The notes under the pieces: model-generated
The model's input: only the letters and a program-made list of their open reading frames with translations
Told to the model about the DNA's origin: nothing
Databases searched by the model: none
Program-made: the position numbers and the translations under genes
Shown: positions 1 to 12,515 of the stretch, piece by piece
How positions within the stretch are numbered: position 1 is the first letter of the stretch
Layout: every line of letters starts with the position of its first letter
Origin: Hermodice carunculata
Taxonomy: Eukaryota > Annelida > Polychaeta > Eunicida > Amphinomidae
Length of the DNA stretch: 64,000 nucleotides
NCBI GenBank assembly: GCA_964020975.1
Contig: OZ026612.1
Location: 54,119,077 to 54,183,076, forward strand
Reading direction: 5' to 3'

Positions 1-753
1 GGTACATATGGGCCGGCATGTATCGAAATGTTATGCAAGAGTTACCAACTGTTAAACAAGATCTTGCGTGGAGTTAGTTTCCCTGAGTTATCTTTTAACA
101 TTTGAAACTCCCCTTAATTTGTACCGGATTACAAACTTCGCATACAAATGTTCAAAGACTTTGTATAAAATGCTCAATTTGATGCTTATTTCATTTCACC
201 TTGATAAAACAGTCGCGTTTCTGGAAATAGCAGTGTTACATACATGTAAAAGATAAAGAAACTCTTAGCCTTTCCTCGCCGTGCATTCTCCCGTCGACTA
301 AAAACGCTTGAATCTCACACGCCAGCTTTAACTGCACTGATGCCTCATTCTGGCTTTTTTTTTCATTCTTGATGTCATATGCAATGAAGTACGCACCAAA
401 AGTGGCCGGGAAAAGATTAAGAATTAAAAGACTTAAATAGTTTTTTTGAAATCGCGAATTCTGCCAGAAATGTTAACTCCTTGCTTGATCAGCAAAATGA
501 GTTAAACAGGAATTACGTCCTTGCGATATCTTACTGCTGGCGATCCGTCCATTCCTGTAGCGGTCACTTGCCGAAATATAAAGTGGATGTGTCCGAGAAG
601 TTTATTAGTGTCTTCATTCAACTAATTTATGTTCTATTTTTCAAAGTTTTTTTTTTAACACTTGATTCTTATTTTACGTTCAAACATTTGCATGCTGCAC
701 AAAGAGAGAATTTGAAGAAGGCAAACAATAGACAAAATGAAGGAAGTACTCAC
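1..753 (-). other. Presumed first intron of the activin-like gene (partial)
   Basis: This is the stretch downstream (minus strand) of the consensus 5' splice site at 753-748. It is AT-rich, has homopolymer runs (for example T runs near 352-362 and 646-654) and no long coding frame. No cystine-knot domain is visible here, so the second exon must lie beyond the left edge. That it is intron is inferred from the exon beside it. Confidence 0.6.
748..753 (-). promoter_or_regulatory. 5' splice site (donor) of activin-like exon 1
   Basis: Read on the minus strand the junction is CTGAAG|GTGAGTAC, an almost perfect U1 match. It interrupts the Gly codon after SEIISFSE, giving a phase 1 intron. This defines the exon end and explains why the frame beyond it (LHFVYCLPSS...) loses similarity. 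Confidence 0.8.
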
Positions 754-1138
754 CTTCAGAGAAAGAGATGATTTCTGAAATCCATGCATAATAGTCATCT
801 CTGTTCGGAGGCTGCGTTGCGCCCTTGGGTTCTGGCCTCCAGCCTACTCGAATGGCCATTTTTAGAGCTCCTTTAGGGATCTCCGAAGTTACATTTGGTG
901 TTTTTGACATACCCAGTTTGTCTAAAATTTGTTTTTGAATGGTGCGGATTCGGACAACTTTCATTCTATCTCGATTATTCAAGCGAGGAAGACACCTTGT
1001 TCCATTGCAGTTAGCCACTGGAAAGAGGGTAAAGCGAGACATATTTTGTCCGGAGATGGGAACACCTTTGCTGGCGCCAAGCCACGTACTGAGAGGCATG
1101 ACCGTCAGGACCAGACAGTGGTACCATACCGCTCCCAT
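754..1138 (-). CDS. First coding exon of an activin/inhibin-beta-like TGF-beta ligand (partial gene)
   Basis: The exon encodes 128 residues plus one base. Activins are secreted, disulfide-linked TGF-beta dimers that signal through type II/type I serine-threonine kinase receptors; this exon would give the signal peptide and the start of the latency propeptide. The ATG at 1138-1136 has A at -3 and G at +4. Residues 3-21 are hydrophobic and signal-like. The propeptide block follows: paired cysteines C44 and C49, then RIRTIQKQILDKLGM (63-77), PNVT (81-84, a glycosylation sequon), PKGAL..AI (88-96) and SEIISFSEG (121-129). These match, from memory, the inhibin beta pattern C..C, IL..L, P.VT, PKAAL..AI and SEIITFAES. 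Sequons also occur at N32 and N45. The frame runs straight into GAAG|GTGAGT, a near-perfect donor at the place where vertebrate INHBA/INHBB split exon 1 from exon 2. The cystine-knot exon is off the left edge. GDF8/11-like ligands share the early block, but SEIISF favours activin. Confidence 0.82.
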
Positions 1139-1325
1139 GTTGATAGTTACAGGGATACTCCCGCTCTATGATTTTCCCTCGGCGGCCGTGGTCGCACAGT
1201 GTGTGATTAAAATGGAAGTGAATGTGAAAAATACACCCCGGCAGGTTCCCCTACCCCGGCCAGAGTCCGAGCCCAAACTCGCAAGATGTTGGTACCAAGT
1301 CGGCCGTGGATTACACTGGCGTATG

Positions 1326-1333
1326 CCTATATA
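1326..1333 (-). promoter_or_regulatory. TATA-like box upstream of the activin-like exon
   Basis: The minus strand reads TATATAGG, a good TATAWAWR match, 188 bp upstream of the ATG. That would put transcription start near 1295-1305 and give a 5' UTR of about 160 bases. The stretch 1180-1310 is more G+C- and CpG-rich than its surroundings. The motif alone is weak evidence; its position relative to the exon supports it. Confidence 0.4.
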
Positions 1334-1399
1334 CGCCAACACACACACGCCACTCTATGAAATTAAAGCCCACTCAAAAGGAACGACTCGGCAGTTGTA

Positions 1400-3266
1400 T
1401 CGGTAATGCTCTGCTATTATGTCAATTTCATTCATCTATCGACTTACTTATTCTCACTGTACATCAGTCTTATTATAAATATGAAAAAATACAATGTCTT
1501 GCCTCACTTTCAATTTTTGGTCTGATTAATGCCGTTTGTGATATCAGTAGGAGCAAAGCTCTGTTAATAAAATTAAACTTGCACCTATTTGATGACTATT
1601 GCATTTTCCATATTTTTTCAGCTTTAGTGCTCTCATCAGACTTTACAACAGGCGACAAATACACGCAAGGTGGAAAGGCTTGTTTTGTCACAAGTTCGCC
1701 AGCTTCACTTTTAACAGCGTTTTTCTTTTTTCCCCTTTATTTCGCTTCCCTTTTTATGTCTATGTTACTTTGTCACCTAAAAGTGACAGTTGTTGGTATC
1801 TTTGAACTTTCGACGAACAAGGTAGTGGAAGTCCCTGCAACATGGGATTTTCCTTCGAGAACTTCGTCAGCACTGTCATTCAGATGAATTATCGTCCTCA
1901 ACCAAAATGCTTATCGCTGCTTAAATCCTCGCTACGCTGAAGTTCTGTTCACCTGTATACTGATGCAGTTTGCGGTCCTCACTCTTGGAAAACGCGGCAA
2001 CCACTGACTCCACACGTATGGTCCATGCAGGTCGACACGAATACAAAAATAGTCGACGATGTATCAAGGACTAGAACACTCCAATGGAAGTGAACTATGA
2101 CGTACCGAAAACAAATGGAATCTTGGTATATTCGGAAATATCCTTGATGGACAATGCTATGTAATGGCCAGACTGTTTGCTGAGAATTCCACTTACTGCC
2201 ACGTACTATCAAGAGCGGCTGATAATCGCATTCATGCACCAGTAAGAAATTATACAGACATGTCAATCGTATATAAGGTATCAAAATATCGCTGCTTACA
2301 TGTCACCACTGGACTTCATAGATTTTTCTAGGGGAGATTAAGGGAGTCCCAAATTTGACCCGTGTTGTACTGATCCAACTGAATCCATGTGATACATCGG
2401 CTTTCTTGTTGCAGTCCGCCGATTTCGACAGCAGAGATCAATATTTGCTGCGGAGAAACTCCTGAGGGCAATTACAGCTGGTGTGTCCAGTTGTAGCGGT
2501 CTGGAACAGAATAGTTAGATGATGGTTTCAGAGAACAGCAAGCAAGAGAATATTTGTCTTGATTTTGAACCCATGGTGCTCGTCACGTACTAAAAGAATA
2601 CCATAGGTCAATCAATACATAAGTCTACAACATTAGGGTAATTTTTTTACACCCAAGATTTCTCAATTTGAAGTGAATAAACCTTATTAACAGGTGTCGT
2701 TACACAAACAAACTCTACATGTTTCTTTCCTTATTAGATATTTTTCACAAGATCCCAATAGAGACCTTTCACTTTGCTTCATTTTTACTCCTTAACATAT
2801 CGCATCAGCAATCAAAATATACTCCTTGGAGTGAGCAGGCAAGTATCTCCACAACAACGTAGTTATCGTGTGTACGATTCAATAACCATAATGAACTGCC
2901 AGGGACTGCTGGACCTTCTTTGTATCAGCAACATGGAAGAATAAGCACTGGAGGGTATTCTAAGTTGATATGCTGGATTTCAGAGTTCTTCATGTCGTAA
3001 ACCTGGGACTCTCCCAGTCTAGATGATGATTTCAACAAACGAGTAAGCTAATTCCCCGAAGCTTCACAGTTTCCACCACAACACCCCCATAAGTGATAGT
3101 ATGGTCTGTGCGACAATGTTACGACAGTGTACAATGGGTACTTCACTATAAATTCCAGTTAAATTACTCAAAGCTACACTGCATCTTCCACCATACCCTT
3201 ACCATATGGTTCCACTCTCATCAGCATTCCCGGTCTGTTGCTAGGCATCCGGCCTTGCCCCAATCT
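1400..3266. other. No gene recognised
   Basis: Several short open frames occur on both strands (for example 1306-1887 plus, 2284-1979 minus). None shows a domain, a splice-consistent end or coding-like composition. It is plausibly upstream flank of the minus-strand activin-like gene. Confidence 0.5.
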
Positions 3267-3288
3267 GAGACTAGGAATTCCTAGTCTC
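3267..3288. repeat. Perfect 22-bp palindrome
   Basis: GAGACTAGGAA is followed directly by its exact reverse complement, with an EcoRI-type GAATTC at the centre. It lies 15 bp before a long (CA)n/(GA)n tract. There is no loop, so it is a DNA palindrome rather than an RNA hairpin. Function unknown. Confidence 0.9.
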
Positions 3289-3302
3289 CTTATTTATATC
3301 CA

Positions 3303-3382
3303 ATGCACGCACACATACACACACACACACACACACACATACACACATACACACACATACACACACACACATACACACACAC

Positions 3383-3420
<38 letters not shown>
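3303..3420. repeat. Compound microsatellite (CA)n-(GA)n
   Basis: Interrupted (CA)n with scattered AT steps runs to about 3384, then (GA)n to 3419. The open frame through it (His-Thr repeats) is an artefact of the repeat. Confidence 0.95.
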
Positions 3421-3424
<4 letters not shown>

Positions 3425-4962
3425 ATTTTGCTTCATTTCATTTTATTTATCTAGATCAATCATAGCAGATATAAATGGAAGTTAATGGTAGGTCTAACAA
3501 AAATATTTCTTATGACAGAGCCACCTTCCACACTCTACTGCATTTTAAATTTCTCTAACCAGGTGTTTACACCTATCAAAAAGCTGAAAAATCTGTCTGT
3601 GTGCATAATTTTTGAAGATATTCAAGATTAGAAATTTCAAATGTCCTTAATTTCAAGCTACAAAAATTATATCCAATATGACACATGTAATCATGTTTGA
3701 ACTTATGCTTGCCATGAAATAAAGTACGCAAAACATTTGGTCTGTAAATTTATTCCAGTTATTAAAACTTCATTCACGATTGTTTGTAAAGACAATCACC
3801 AACAAAAGCCTTCGATCGATGGTGGCAGCCATGTTTGTTTGCGGCTTTTGGTCATCGCATCGGAAAGGCTCAAGGGAATTAAAATGTTTTCTGTGGTGAC
3901 TTGCGGGCATACCTTCATAAAACCCACACACTACATGTTAACTGTTCTTCTTATTCACTAAGTGCTGAAAGAGTAATCGTTTGGTTTTTAAATTATATTT
4001 GTGACGCATGAAATTAAAAACTTTTAAAACAAATCTTAACTATTTCCTGGGAAATGCTGTTTGTCTGTTTATTCCATCTGGTGACTGTTTGCAGTGTTAA
4101 ATAGATCTCCGAAAAACGAGAAAGTAAAAGTCAGTTCTTTATGTTTTAGCGCGAAACAAAAAGGGAAATAAAAACATAAATCATTAACTGCATTTACACT
4201 GCATTAATGACCTAATGGCCCGCAGGTTTTGACAGGCATTTGTATCAAGAAGCAATAATGTCCCACATGGCAAATGTCTGTCACCCCGGAAGGCTATAAG
4301 CTCATAAACGTAATGCAAATGAAGTTGTTTTTAAGGAGTCACAGAGCTCATTGCAGGTGAATTTCTGTCATCTGTAATCAAAAGGTTCCATGTAGTGTGC
4401 GATGAGTAAATTGTATATTGGCATTATTTACAACAATTTTATCTTTTTTTTTTCTGGAGAAAAACTTTATGGGCACTCTAACGAAATGACACTTTTTCAT
4501 TGTCGTTCAAGATTTCCCTGACACAAAGTTAATAGATGCAGCAAACCACAGAACTTTCCTGGTATACTAGGAAGCTATTCAAAAAGAGCTTCTGTTGAGT
4601 CAAACTGCGGAAGATCAGCATCCCTGCTGAATACTGATGAACGACAAAAGATAACAAACATAAGCTGTTTGTAATTTTTGCAACGAGTAGGTTATGTTAG
4701 CCTTCAACATTCAAGGGCAAAATCGTAACACAATCAGCATTATCTAAGCATAACGCACACCTGACATTAAGGCCAGGCAAAACACCAGAAAACATAATCT
4801 CAGAACTACAAGATCATAAAAGAAAAGAACGTCACCACCCATCATTAGAATGGGACTGCTGAACAGTGAAGATACGAGGTGAGCAAAAGGCTTTCATAAT
4901 TTACAGAGTTGCTCGCCATTGTACATGAAAGACAGTTGAAACGCAGTATTTTAAACTGACAA

Positions 4963-4965
<3 letters not shown>
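3421..4965. other. No gene recognised
   Basis: AT-rich sequence with short frames only, and no repeat family I could place. Confidence 0.5.
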
Positions 4966-5036
<71 letters not shown>

Positions 5037-5050
5037 GTGTGTGTCTGTGA
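4966..5050. repeat. (TA)n microsatellite running into (TG)n
   Basis: About 65 bp of uninterrupted TA followed by a short TG run. It can extrude cruciforms. Confidence 0.95.
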
Positions 5051-8040
5051 TATAATCATAATATGATATTTTAACGATTATAATAATAGTAAAGGCAAAC
5101 TAAGACTGAATATAATCTTTTAAATATTTCAGTAGAGCCAATCTTCTCTACAAAAACGTGGACTTATGCGGCAAACCACAGATCTGATAGTCCTGGTCTC
5201 AGCGTGTCTTGCATGGAAGAACTGAAGGGGTCCTTGAACTTTAGAAATTATGTTAAACCCTACATGATCAGTCCCACTGCATCCCGTATAAAGAACTATG
5301 TTTGATCTCCCAGTCCTTGCAGATTTAACTCTTGAATCACCAAATACAGAGTAAAATTTTAAAAAATAGGCATGTGATCAAAGGAATAAGTTCCCTAGTT
5401 GTATGAAGTCTTGTCCTAGGAATACGCACCCAGTATATCACAATAATCCCTGTTGCAGAGACAGATTGTAGATTCTTGTGGCACTGAATGAGAGAACTGC
5501 AGTGTCAGAATAGTTGTCATTCAAAAACAATATCTATAGTAATCCAGTCCGATGCAAGTGATATTCGGTGTGCCACTTATCTTGGTTTACTATAGATTAT
5601 AAACTAATAGGTCAACCTGAAATGATTTTACATGTTAAAATGACTACATTTATACCACTCTCATTTCAAAACCACTCCAAATAGAAACCTTGTGTTTTCC
5701 TACTTCCATTACTCAACGCATACTGAAACGTTTCACATATAAATTAGGAGAGCGTGTGTTGACTTATAAAAAATATATTCCGGACCTCCCCCACCCCATC
5801 CCCACCCCCAGTGATTTTGCAGGCTGCAAGAAATGTCAAATCGGTGATATTGTGCATTATATACGGTACTTGCCGTGCCAGAAATTTGATGAGCTCAGGA
5901 CATCATTAAAAAGTGACAACCAAGCAATCATGGCAGAGTTCCAAACATTGAGGATGAAAGTTGAATTGAGAACAGAAATAATTTTGTGGCGTTAGAGCTA
6001 TGGTAACTTGTAAATCAGGTCAATGTCTGTCATATGCATTCTCCGCTCGGTCCTTTAGATGAGATCACTAGAGTTGGATTAAGAAGATTTCAAATTATCA
6101 TCCTGAGGTGACATTCCCAAAAATTACAATGTGACATTCAGGATTTTGTCAAGGTCACCTAAATGCACTCCCCACCTACGGTGTATTGAGTACTATCGTC
6201 ATGCCCAATTTCAAAGTCCAAGCTCTGACAGCCCTATTTCGTGATTACCAGCTAAAAAGATATGCAGCCTTCCAACAGAAATGAAGGTTGTTGCAAATGT
6301 ATATTATCTGTGTATTGGCTATAAAACTTAAGTAGCCAAGTGTCTTTAACTTTGACCCACTAATACCATTTGTGGATGATGGATTGTTGTGTGAAACGAT
6401 TACCTGTCAAACAAAAGGAAAAGGAAACATAAAATTAATAGGATTTATAGCTAAAATGTGAGTTGGCTTCTTTACCCAGCTACTTCAAGGGCGTATTCAG
6501 CAAAAATCATGTGTGGAAAAATTCCAATAAATGTGCAGAGATTTTGTATAAATTAAAAAAAAAAAAAAAAAAAAAAACGTGTAGAAGTTATTTCCCACTT
6601 TTTTTCACAGACACCGCAAACATGCAATGAATCTTCCAGCTGCTGTTTGCATGTGACCTCGTGAAATCACATGCTGATAAGAAAAGGTGATGTAGGAAAG
6701 GGGATAATCTTTGTCATAAAAAATTTAACCTACAAAAAATTAATACAGATATGGGTAACGTAGGTTGGGAATTCTGGTGGCAAATGACCTTGACCATGAC
6801 CCAATATGCGGTAACTAGTCACAGGTACCTAGAAAAAGTTTCTTTAAGAAAGGTAAAAAGATGTTGTCATTTCTGCGGCAAGGAAATGAAGTCACGGGAA
6901 AATATGTTTTGAGCTACGTAGGTTGCCTGTTGACATAAATCGAAATCACATATATAAGACCACATCACTTTTCTCGATATTTCGTTTGACGTTACTTTTC
7001 TACGGTTTCATGAACACCTATTGTAATTCAAAGCAGCCAATTGTGAGATACAGAGCTACAGCGTTCAGGAAAAAACACCAAACTAGACTATTTCAAGTCT
7101 TCCTCGGCAAGATTTAATTGTGTAAAATTCCTCTTCAATCTGTTTCATTCCTTCCACGTACAATAATAATAGAGGATGCTGGATAATTTCTTGAATTTTG
7201 CTTTAGTTGGAGCAGCGCTAACGGCGTTTTTATATAAATATCAGAAGGAGAACGGTCGACGTTATGTCAGGATTATTGACATTGATTGCTCTGTTGTATT
7301 GACATAAGACTCGTCTTGTCAGCAGGATTTAACGATAGTCAGTTGATAACTGCCGCGCTTGTGATGACATGTTTTCCTTTTCACGAAAGAAATTCAGCAA
7401 AGCAACGCAGAACTGCTGAAATGGGGACATGATAAGATCAGGGTTATTGGTTTCTTGCTGTCCTGCGTTTCCCATACCTCCGTGTCATGCTTCAAACAGC
7501 ATGTAGGTATGCGAAACATTATCCGGGTTCTACGCGATGCCACTCTAATGTGGTGAAAAGTGAGTTCAAGCACAAATGCAGACAAAAACCATTGCAGCTA
7601 AATTGCATATGCAAAAACAAAATGAACCATTGCTAGCGCGTCCCGATGTAGGTATGGTAGATAGTAAAACAACCTGAAACCATGGCGACAGAATATATTC
7701 TGGTGCAAGATGGAACTGCACCTCGGCAACCGATGTCAGAAACCTCGATTATTAACGGTGTAAGTTACTTGCTCAACGTGTGTTTTACATACTGATAACA
7801 ATGAAATATTGAGAAACGTGATAATTCCACCGATCAAATGAGGTGTTTCGACCTTATATGTTTCAATATGTCATATATATAATATACATGTAGACTTCCT
7901 GATACAAGCTTTTTGCAACAGTATCTAGTACAAAGAAATTCCCAAAGCGAACTCAAGTGAAATTCCGCATGGAGACTAAAACTGTCCACTTTTCTTTATA
8001 TCTATGCTGGGAACATTCAGCCTACTCCAACCAGAGGGCT
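5051..8040. other. No gene recognised; scattered low-copy-looking repeats
   Basis: An A run lies at 6556-6577. Phrases such as GTCAAGGTCACCTAAAT (about 6155) and GACCTTGACCATGACCC (about 6787) resemble parts of the dispersed family that begins at 8.04 kb, so decayed copies may be present. The frame 5690-5995 is open for 101 codons but has no recognisable domain. Confidence 0.45.
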
Positions 8041-10180
8041 TCGGAAACAGCCTGTGCTCAGCTGACCTCCCCATCCTTACCAAAAGTAAGTTCTAATGGA
8101 GCTAACCAGTGCGACGCTTAACCTGTAGATGTAATTTTTCAGATGGAAAAGTATGTAAATTAGGAAGGTATGCAAAATTTTTAAAGTCATGTGCTCAAAA
8201 TGAACAATGGGTGAAAAATAGGTTTGTACAGCTACATCATCGCTGACTGGAAACACTTCTACCAAGTTTCAGCTCAATCTGGGTCAAAGTTTTGCAGAAG
8301 AAAAAGTATTGAAATACAACTGGCCCTGTGACCTTCAAAATCAGGTTAGGGTTGTCAATCTTAAACACGTTTTGTGCAGGTCAACCTAAAGGACATCCCT
8401 ACCAAGTTTAAATTAGATGGGGTAGATAGGTTTGAGATAAAAATAAAAATGTTGACTTTCACAGTCATTAACGTAATCTGACCTTTCAATGTCACACAAG
8501 ATCAAAAAGTTATAAGAACCCAAGAAAATCTTCTGGTATGTTTATTAGAGGTTCTAAAGTAGTTATACATGTAGGAAGCACCATTACCAGGATTGAAGGC
8601 AATGTTACTTATGTACATTTATGCAATAGTTGGTATCGTTGTGCGTAGTCACAAAAGTCCACGATGAATTAAAATTTTCAGATATGTACCTCTTGAATTT
8701 CGATGCAATTGGCAAAACAGTTTTGGTGAAGAAGACTTTTTCGCTGTTGCCCCCCCCCCCCCCAAAAAAAGACAAATAAATTGATAAAAATTCCAAAATC
8801 ACTTAAGTGAGACCATTTGAAAGAAATCCGTAGACACTCACTCAAGGTAGATCCTCCACCAAGTTTGAAGTGAATCTCGCTGACGGTTTTGGGGAAGTCG
8901 AAAAGATGAATTACCCTCGCCATCCCCATTAACTTACATTGCATTCAATACTCAATATATACATTATAACCAGTAAGTCCAAAATTGAAAAGAAAAAAAA
9001 TGTTAAAATTTTCGGGTTTCGAGTATCACCACCTAGCGAAGAACTTTGTTTGATTCTTCGAGAAGGTAAATTTCCATCAATATCAGTAAAATCTAAATGG
9101 CGGTTGGAAAGAAGAAATCGCTAATAGCTTTAACACACACACAAAACAAAAACTAGAAATAAATTGCAGCGCCATCTGTTAAACAAATTAAGGTACCCAG
9201 TAGTGGATTTATGCAATTTCCATGTAATTGGCCAAGCAGTTTCTTCGGAAAAGATTTTATTATCAATTTGCCCAAAAATAAACAAAAACAAATTCATGAA
9301 ATCATCTAAAGAATCACTGGGGCTTGACCATTTGAATAGAGTTGGTAGAGACCCACATAATGTAGATATCCACCCAGTTTTGACGATATGGCCAACGGTT
9401 TTAAAGAAGTTGCAAATGTGAATGTGAGGAGAGGAATCTTAATTCGTGTCATCGTATCCTGCATGGTTATGCTCGAACGCTGCCCATGGGGCTTAACCTA
9501 CCGGAAATATGCAAATGTTGCATGTCAGTCTTCAGCTAAAACACAACTAACGCCCTCAAAGTGTATTAAACTGCTGATGGATTAAAACAAACAAACGATA
9601 GGGTACTCACTTGATAATTTTACCATTGGACAATATATTAATATTATTTTAGGGCATGAGAAATTGAATAAATGCACAACAAGAAGTTATACTTTAGTAC
9701 AAACATTCTCGAGAAGCGTTCAGACAACCTTTGCCCTTTTGCACATATAACCGTTGACTTCAAGAATGGCTCACATATGCAACCTAATTTCGTGGTCTGC
9801 TTTGCCGTCTGTATTGATCCTCAAAGTTGTTAATATCCAATCTTAAGCGCTGTTACTGCAGATCGGTTCAGATACTGTTAAATCTTTCGTCAAAATCATT
9901 ATAAATCCGGCAGGGCCATATGACTTCAGCAAACGACTCTGCCTAATCAGCTTTTTAATATCCGAATGTCAAAAGGAAATAATCTTAAACAAAAATATCG
10001 GATCTGTTCCCAAGTTTTTAAGTCAAAGTCAGAGAAAATCCGACCAAAGGAAGTTTTGCATAAGTACTCACTTGATAATTTTACCATTGGACAAAAATAC
10101 GGATTGCTGACAAGCAACGACGGACGGACAATCAAAAGATAAGCTCAGCTTAAAGACAAGTCAGCTGAGCTAAAAGAAAA
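8041..10180 (+). repeat. Dispersed composite repeat, copy A
   Basis: The left end (about 8048) has GCCTGTGCTCAGCTGACC, matching 57.39 kb (GCCCGTGCCTCAGCTGA). Inside are TGTGACCTTCAAAATCAGG, repeated ACCAAGTTT(A/G)AA phrases at about 8401 and 8858 next to CTCGCTGACGGTTTTGGGG, and GCAGCGCCATCTG at about 9167. The right end has ACGGACGGAC (about 10119) followed by AAGTCAGCTGAGCTAAAA (about 10159-10176), matching the end of the copy at 63.7 kb. No protein is encoded. A C run at 8751-8763 lies inside. The ends are approximate. Confidence 0.65.
9603..10094 (+). repeat. 31-bp exact direct repeat 461 bp apart inside copy A
   Basis: The 31-bp string starting GTACTCACTTGATAATTTTA occurs identically at 9603-9633 and 10064-10094. 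It could be an insertion footprint, the short ends of an inserted element, or two tandem units whose intervening sequence has diverged. The match is exact while the rest of the region is decayed. Confidence 0.85.
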
Positions 10181-12387
10181 AAAAAAGAAAAAAAGAAAGA
10201 AAGGACCGACATGAGAATAGTCAATGTTTTTGCAGCGTTCTGGACGTACCGAACTAATGTTGTTGCGTCCAAAACATTTGGTGTTAGACCCGCCAAAGAA
10301 AAGGTAATAATGAAACACACAATACTGAATTACCGATCTACCGATCTGCTAGTGTCTGGATACTTCAGCGCACACGTATCACGTGGTCTGCACCTAGACG
10401 TCTTACTTTGTCATAATAAAATCTTGTGAACCCAAAGAGGCACGTAGTTCGGTGGAGCATTCTATAAATAAGCAAACGACCAGAAATACCAACGCCCGTA
10501 TCTGTGGCTTTCGAACTTGGATGCCGAAAAAACAGCCAGTCATTCTCACACTTCAAATGATGTGTTTTAACGTTTTCTTCCCACAGCCCATTTTGTTGCT
10601 AACGTATACTTTCGACCCGATCCTTTAATTGATTGAACGGAACATTAACGGGAAATATATATATTTATATGCCAGTGTCGTCCTAAACCAACGAGTTTCT
10701 AGAAGTACATTTCCGTCTGAAAATGGTGCCCTAGCTACAAATGGCTCTAAAAGAAATCACAAAACATTTGGCGAAACTTTAGCTGTTTTTCTACACAAAA
10801 AGCTCCTCAACAACTCACTTTTTCGCATCGTTTGGAAATAATTGAGATAATTCAGGAGGATCAACCTGCTATAAAAAGCCATTTTTTGACTATTTTTGAC
10901 GAGAAATTGTGTTTTTGCCATGACATGGATTATTTTTATTTGAAAATAATCTGTGGGTTTACATCAGAAACAAATAAATCATGCAAAATTGGATTTTTTT
11001 GTCTAATTTTTTAGACTTTAAGAGACTTAACAATAAAACGACGACGCAAATTCATATAACTTTATCACGCTGATCTTGAGGTCCAAACAGCCGTTTTGAT
11101 TTAAGGGGGGAGGGGAAGGGGTGCAGTGGGTGGGCGCCGCACAATGGCTATAACACACTTAGATATCTCAGAAAGTTGCTCGATAGTTGTATTTTATAAC
11201 AGTTTACTTGTAGCAATAAATTTTACTGTGTTGCAAACGGAAAATGAACGTTTTTTTATGCAGCTCGCTCAGTAAAAGCCCAACCAAGGGCAACTCTTTG
11301 TGCTTGTGACAGAGCGGAGGCAACGTTCACCTTGTTCTATTTTTGAAGAAAGGGTTAGGCATTCGGGCATTTCCGACGTCATATCTACGACTGCCATGGT
11401 AGCATTTTCCACTGACAATCGTTAGTAGCTTCAATTAATGATTGCGAGTGACATACAGCTCATGTATCTCAAAAAGGTTAATTTCAATATGATGATTCAA
11501 GGGAAGATCTATGGACCTCGTCTCTTGAAGTTACTCTCATGTGACAGTATATTATTATTTACGATAGCTAGTGATATAACATAGAATGCATTAATTGGCG
11601 AAAAAAAGTGTCACGACATACTTTGCTCTGCACAGGACTCTATCAATAATATAACATTAGTCAAGTGGAAAATATTGAAGGCTTCTCGGAGGACGCAACA
11701 ATCAAATCTGCCTCACTTGTGACGACAATAAGTTACCTGAACGACTTACTTTTAGGTCACTGTGATTCATCATTTTAATAACCGATCCCCCTGCAATTAG
11801 TAGTAGTTCCGAGATTGATACACTTGCCGACGATATTGAGAATAAATGTCTGTAGAAGCACTCAATTTTCAATGATGAGATGGCTGCCTCATGCGATTTC
11901 GATTGGCAAATCAAATTACGAAAAGGTTGAAAATGTGACAAAATATAAATATTCTGTGATGACCTACCACTAATTTGTATTTACACGGAGACATGTGCAT
12001 AATGTTTATTTGTGCTTACAAGTGTAGAGTTTAATTCATTCCATACGGTGGTAATTACCTTGATCATTACCATTTTGCATTGCTTGGCAAGTCATGCGCA
12101 ATCTTGCCTTATGCTAGTCGCATCATGCTTTGGTGCCCAATGTCACAAAAACAGTTAAAAGACAAGCAAACTTACAAAAAAACAAAACAAAACAAAACAA
12201 ATAATAGAAATTTATTAAATAGGCATACGGATGAAGTTAAAAGTGCTGTACTGAGCCAACGTTTGATCACTGTCATCCTATGACTAGTTGTGATTTGCAA
12301 GAGTAAACTCAAAATTTAGAAAATGCACTTACCGGAAATTGTTCACAATGACAAATTTTCCCCATGCCCCAACTCATAATCATGTAA
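10181..12387. other. No gene recognised
   Basis: A purine-rich A/AG run follows copy A at 10168-10203. The rest is AT-rich with short unrelated frames. A GGGG-rich patch lies at about 11105-11135. Confidence 0.5.

Positions 12388-12515
<128 letters not shown>

Noticed and set aside
939-1406. 155-codon plus-strand frame over the activin exon
   Set aside because: It is the antisense shadow of the minus-strand exon, which has family motifs and a splice site; the plus frame has neither.
5690-5995. 101-codon plus frame with a CKKC motif
   Set aside because: A single pair of cysteines with no partner pair or known domain; ordinary for chance frames here.
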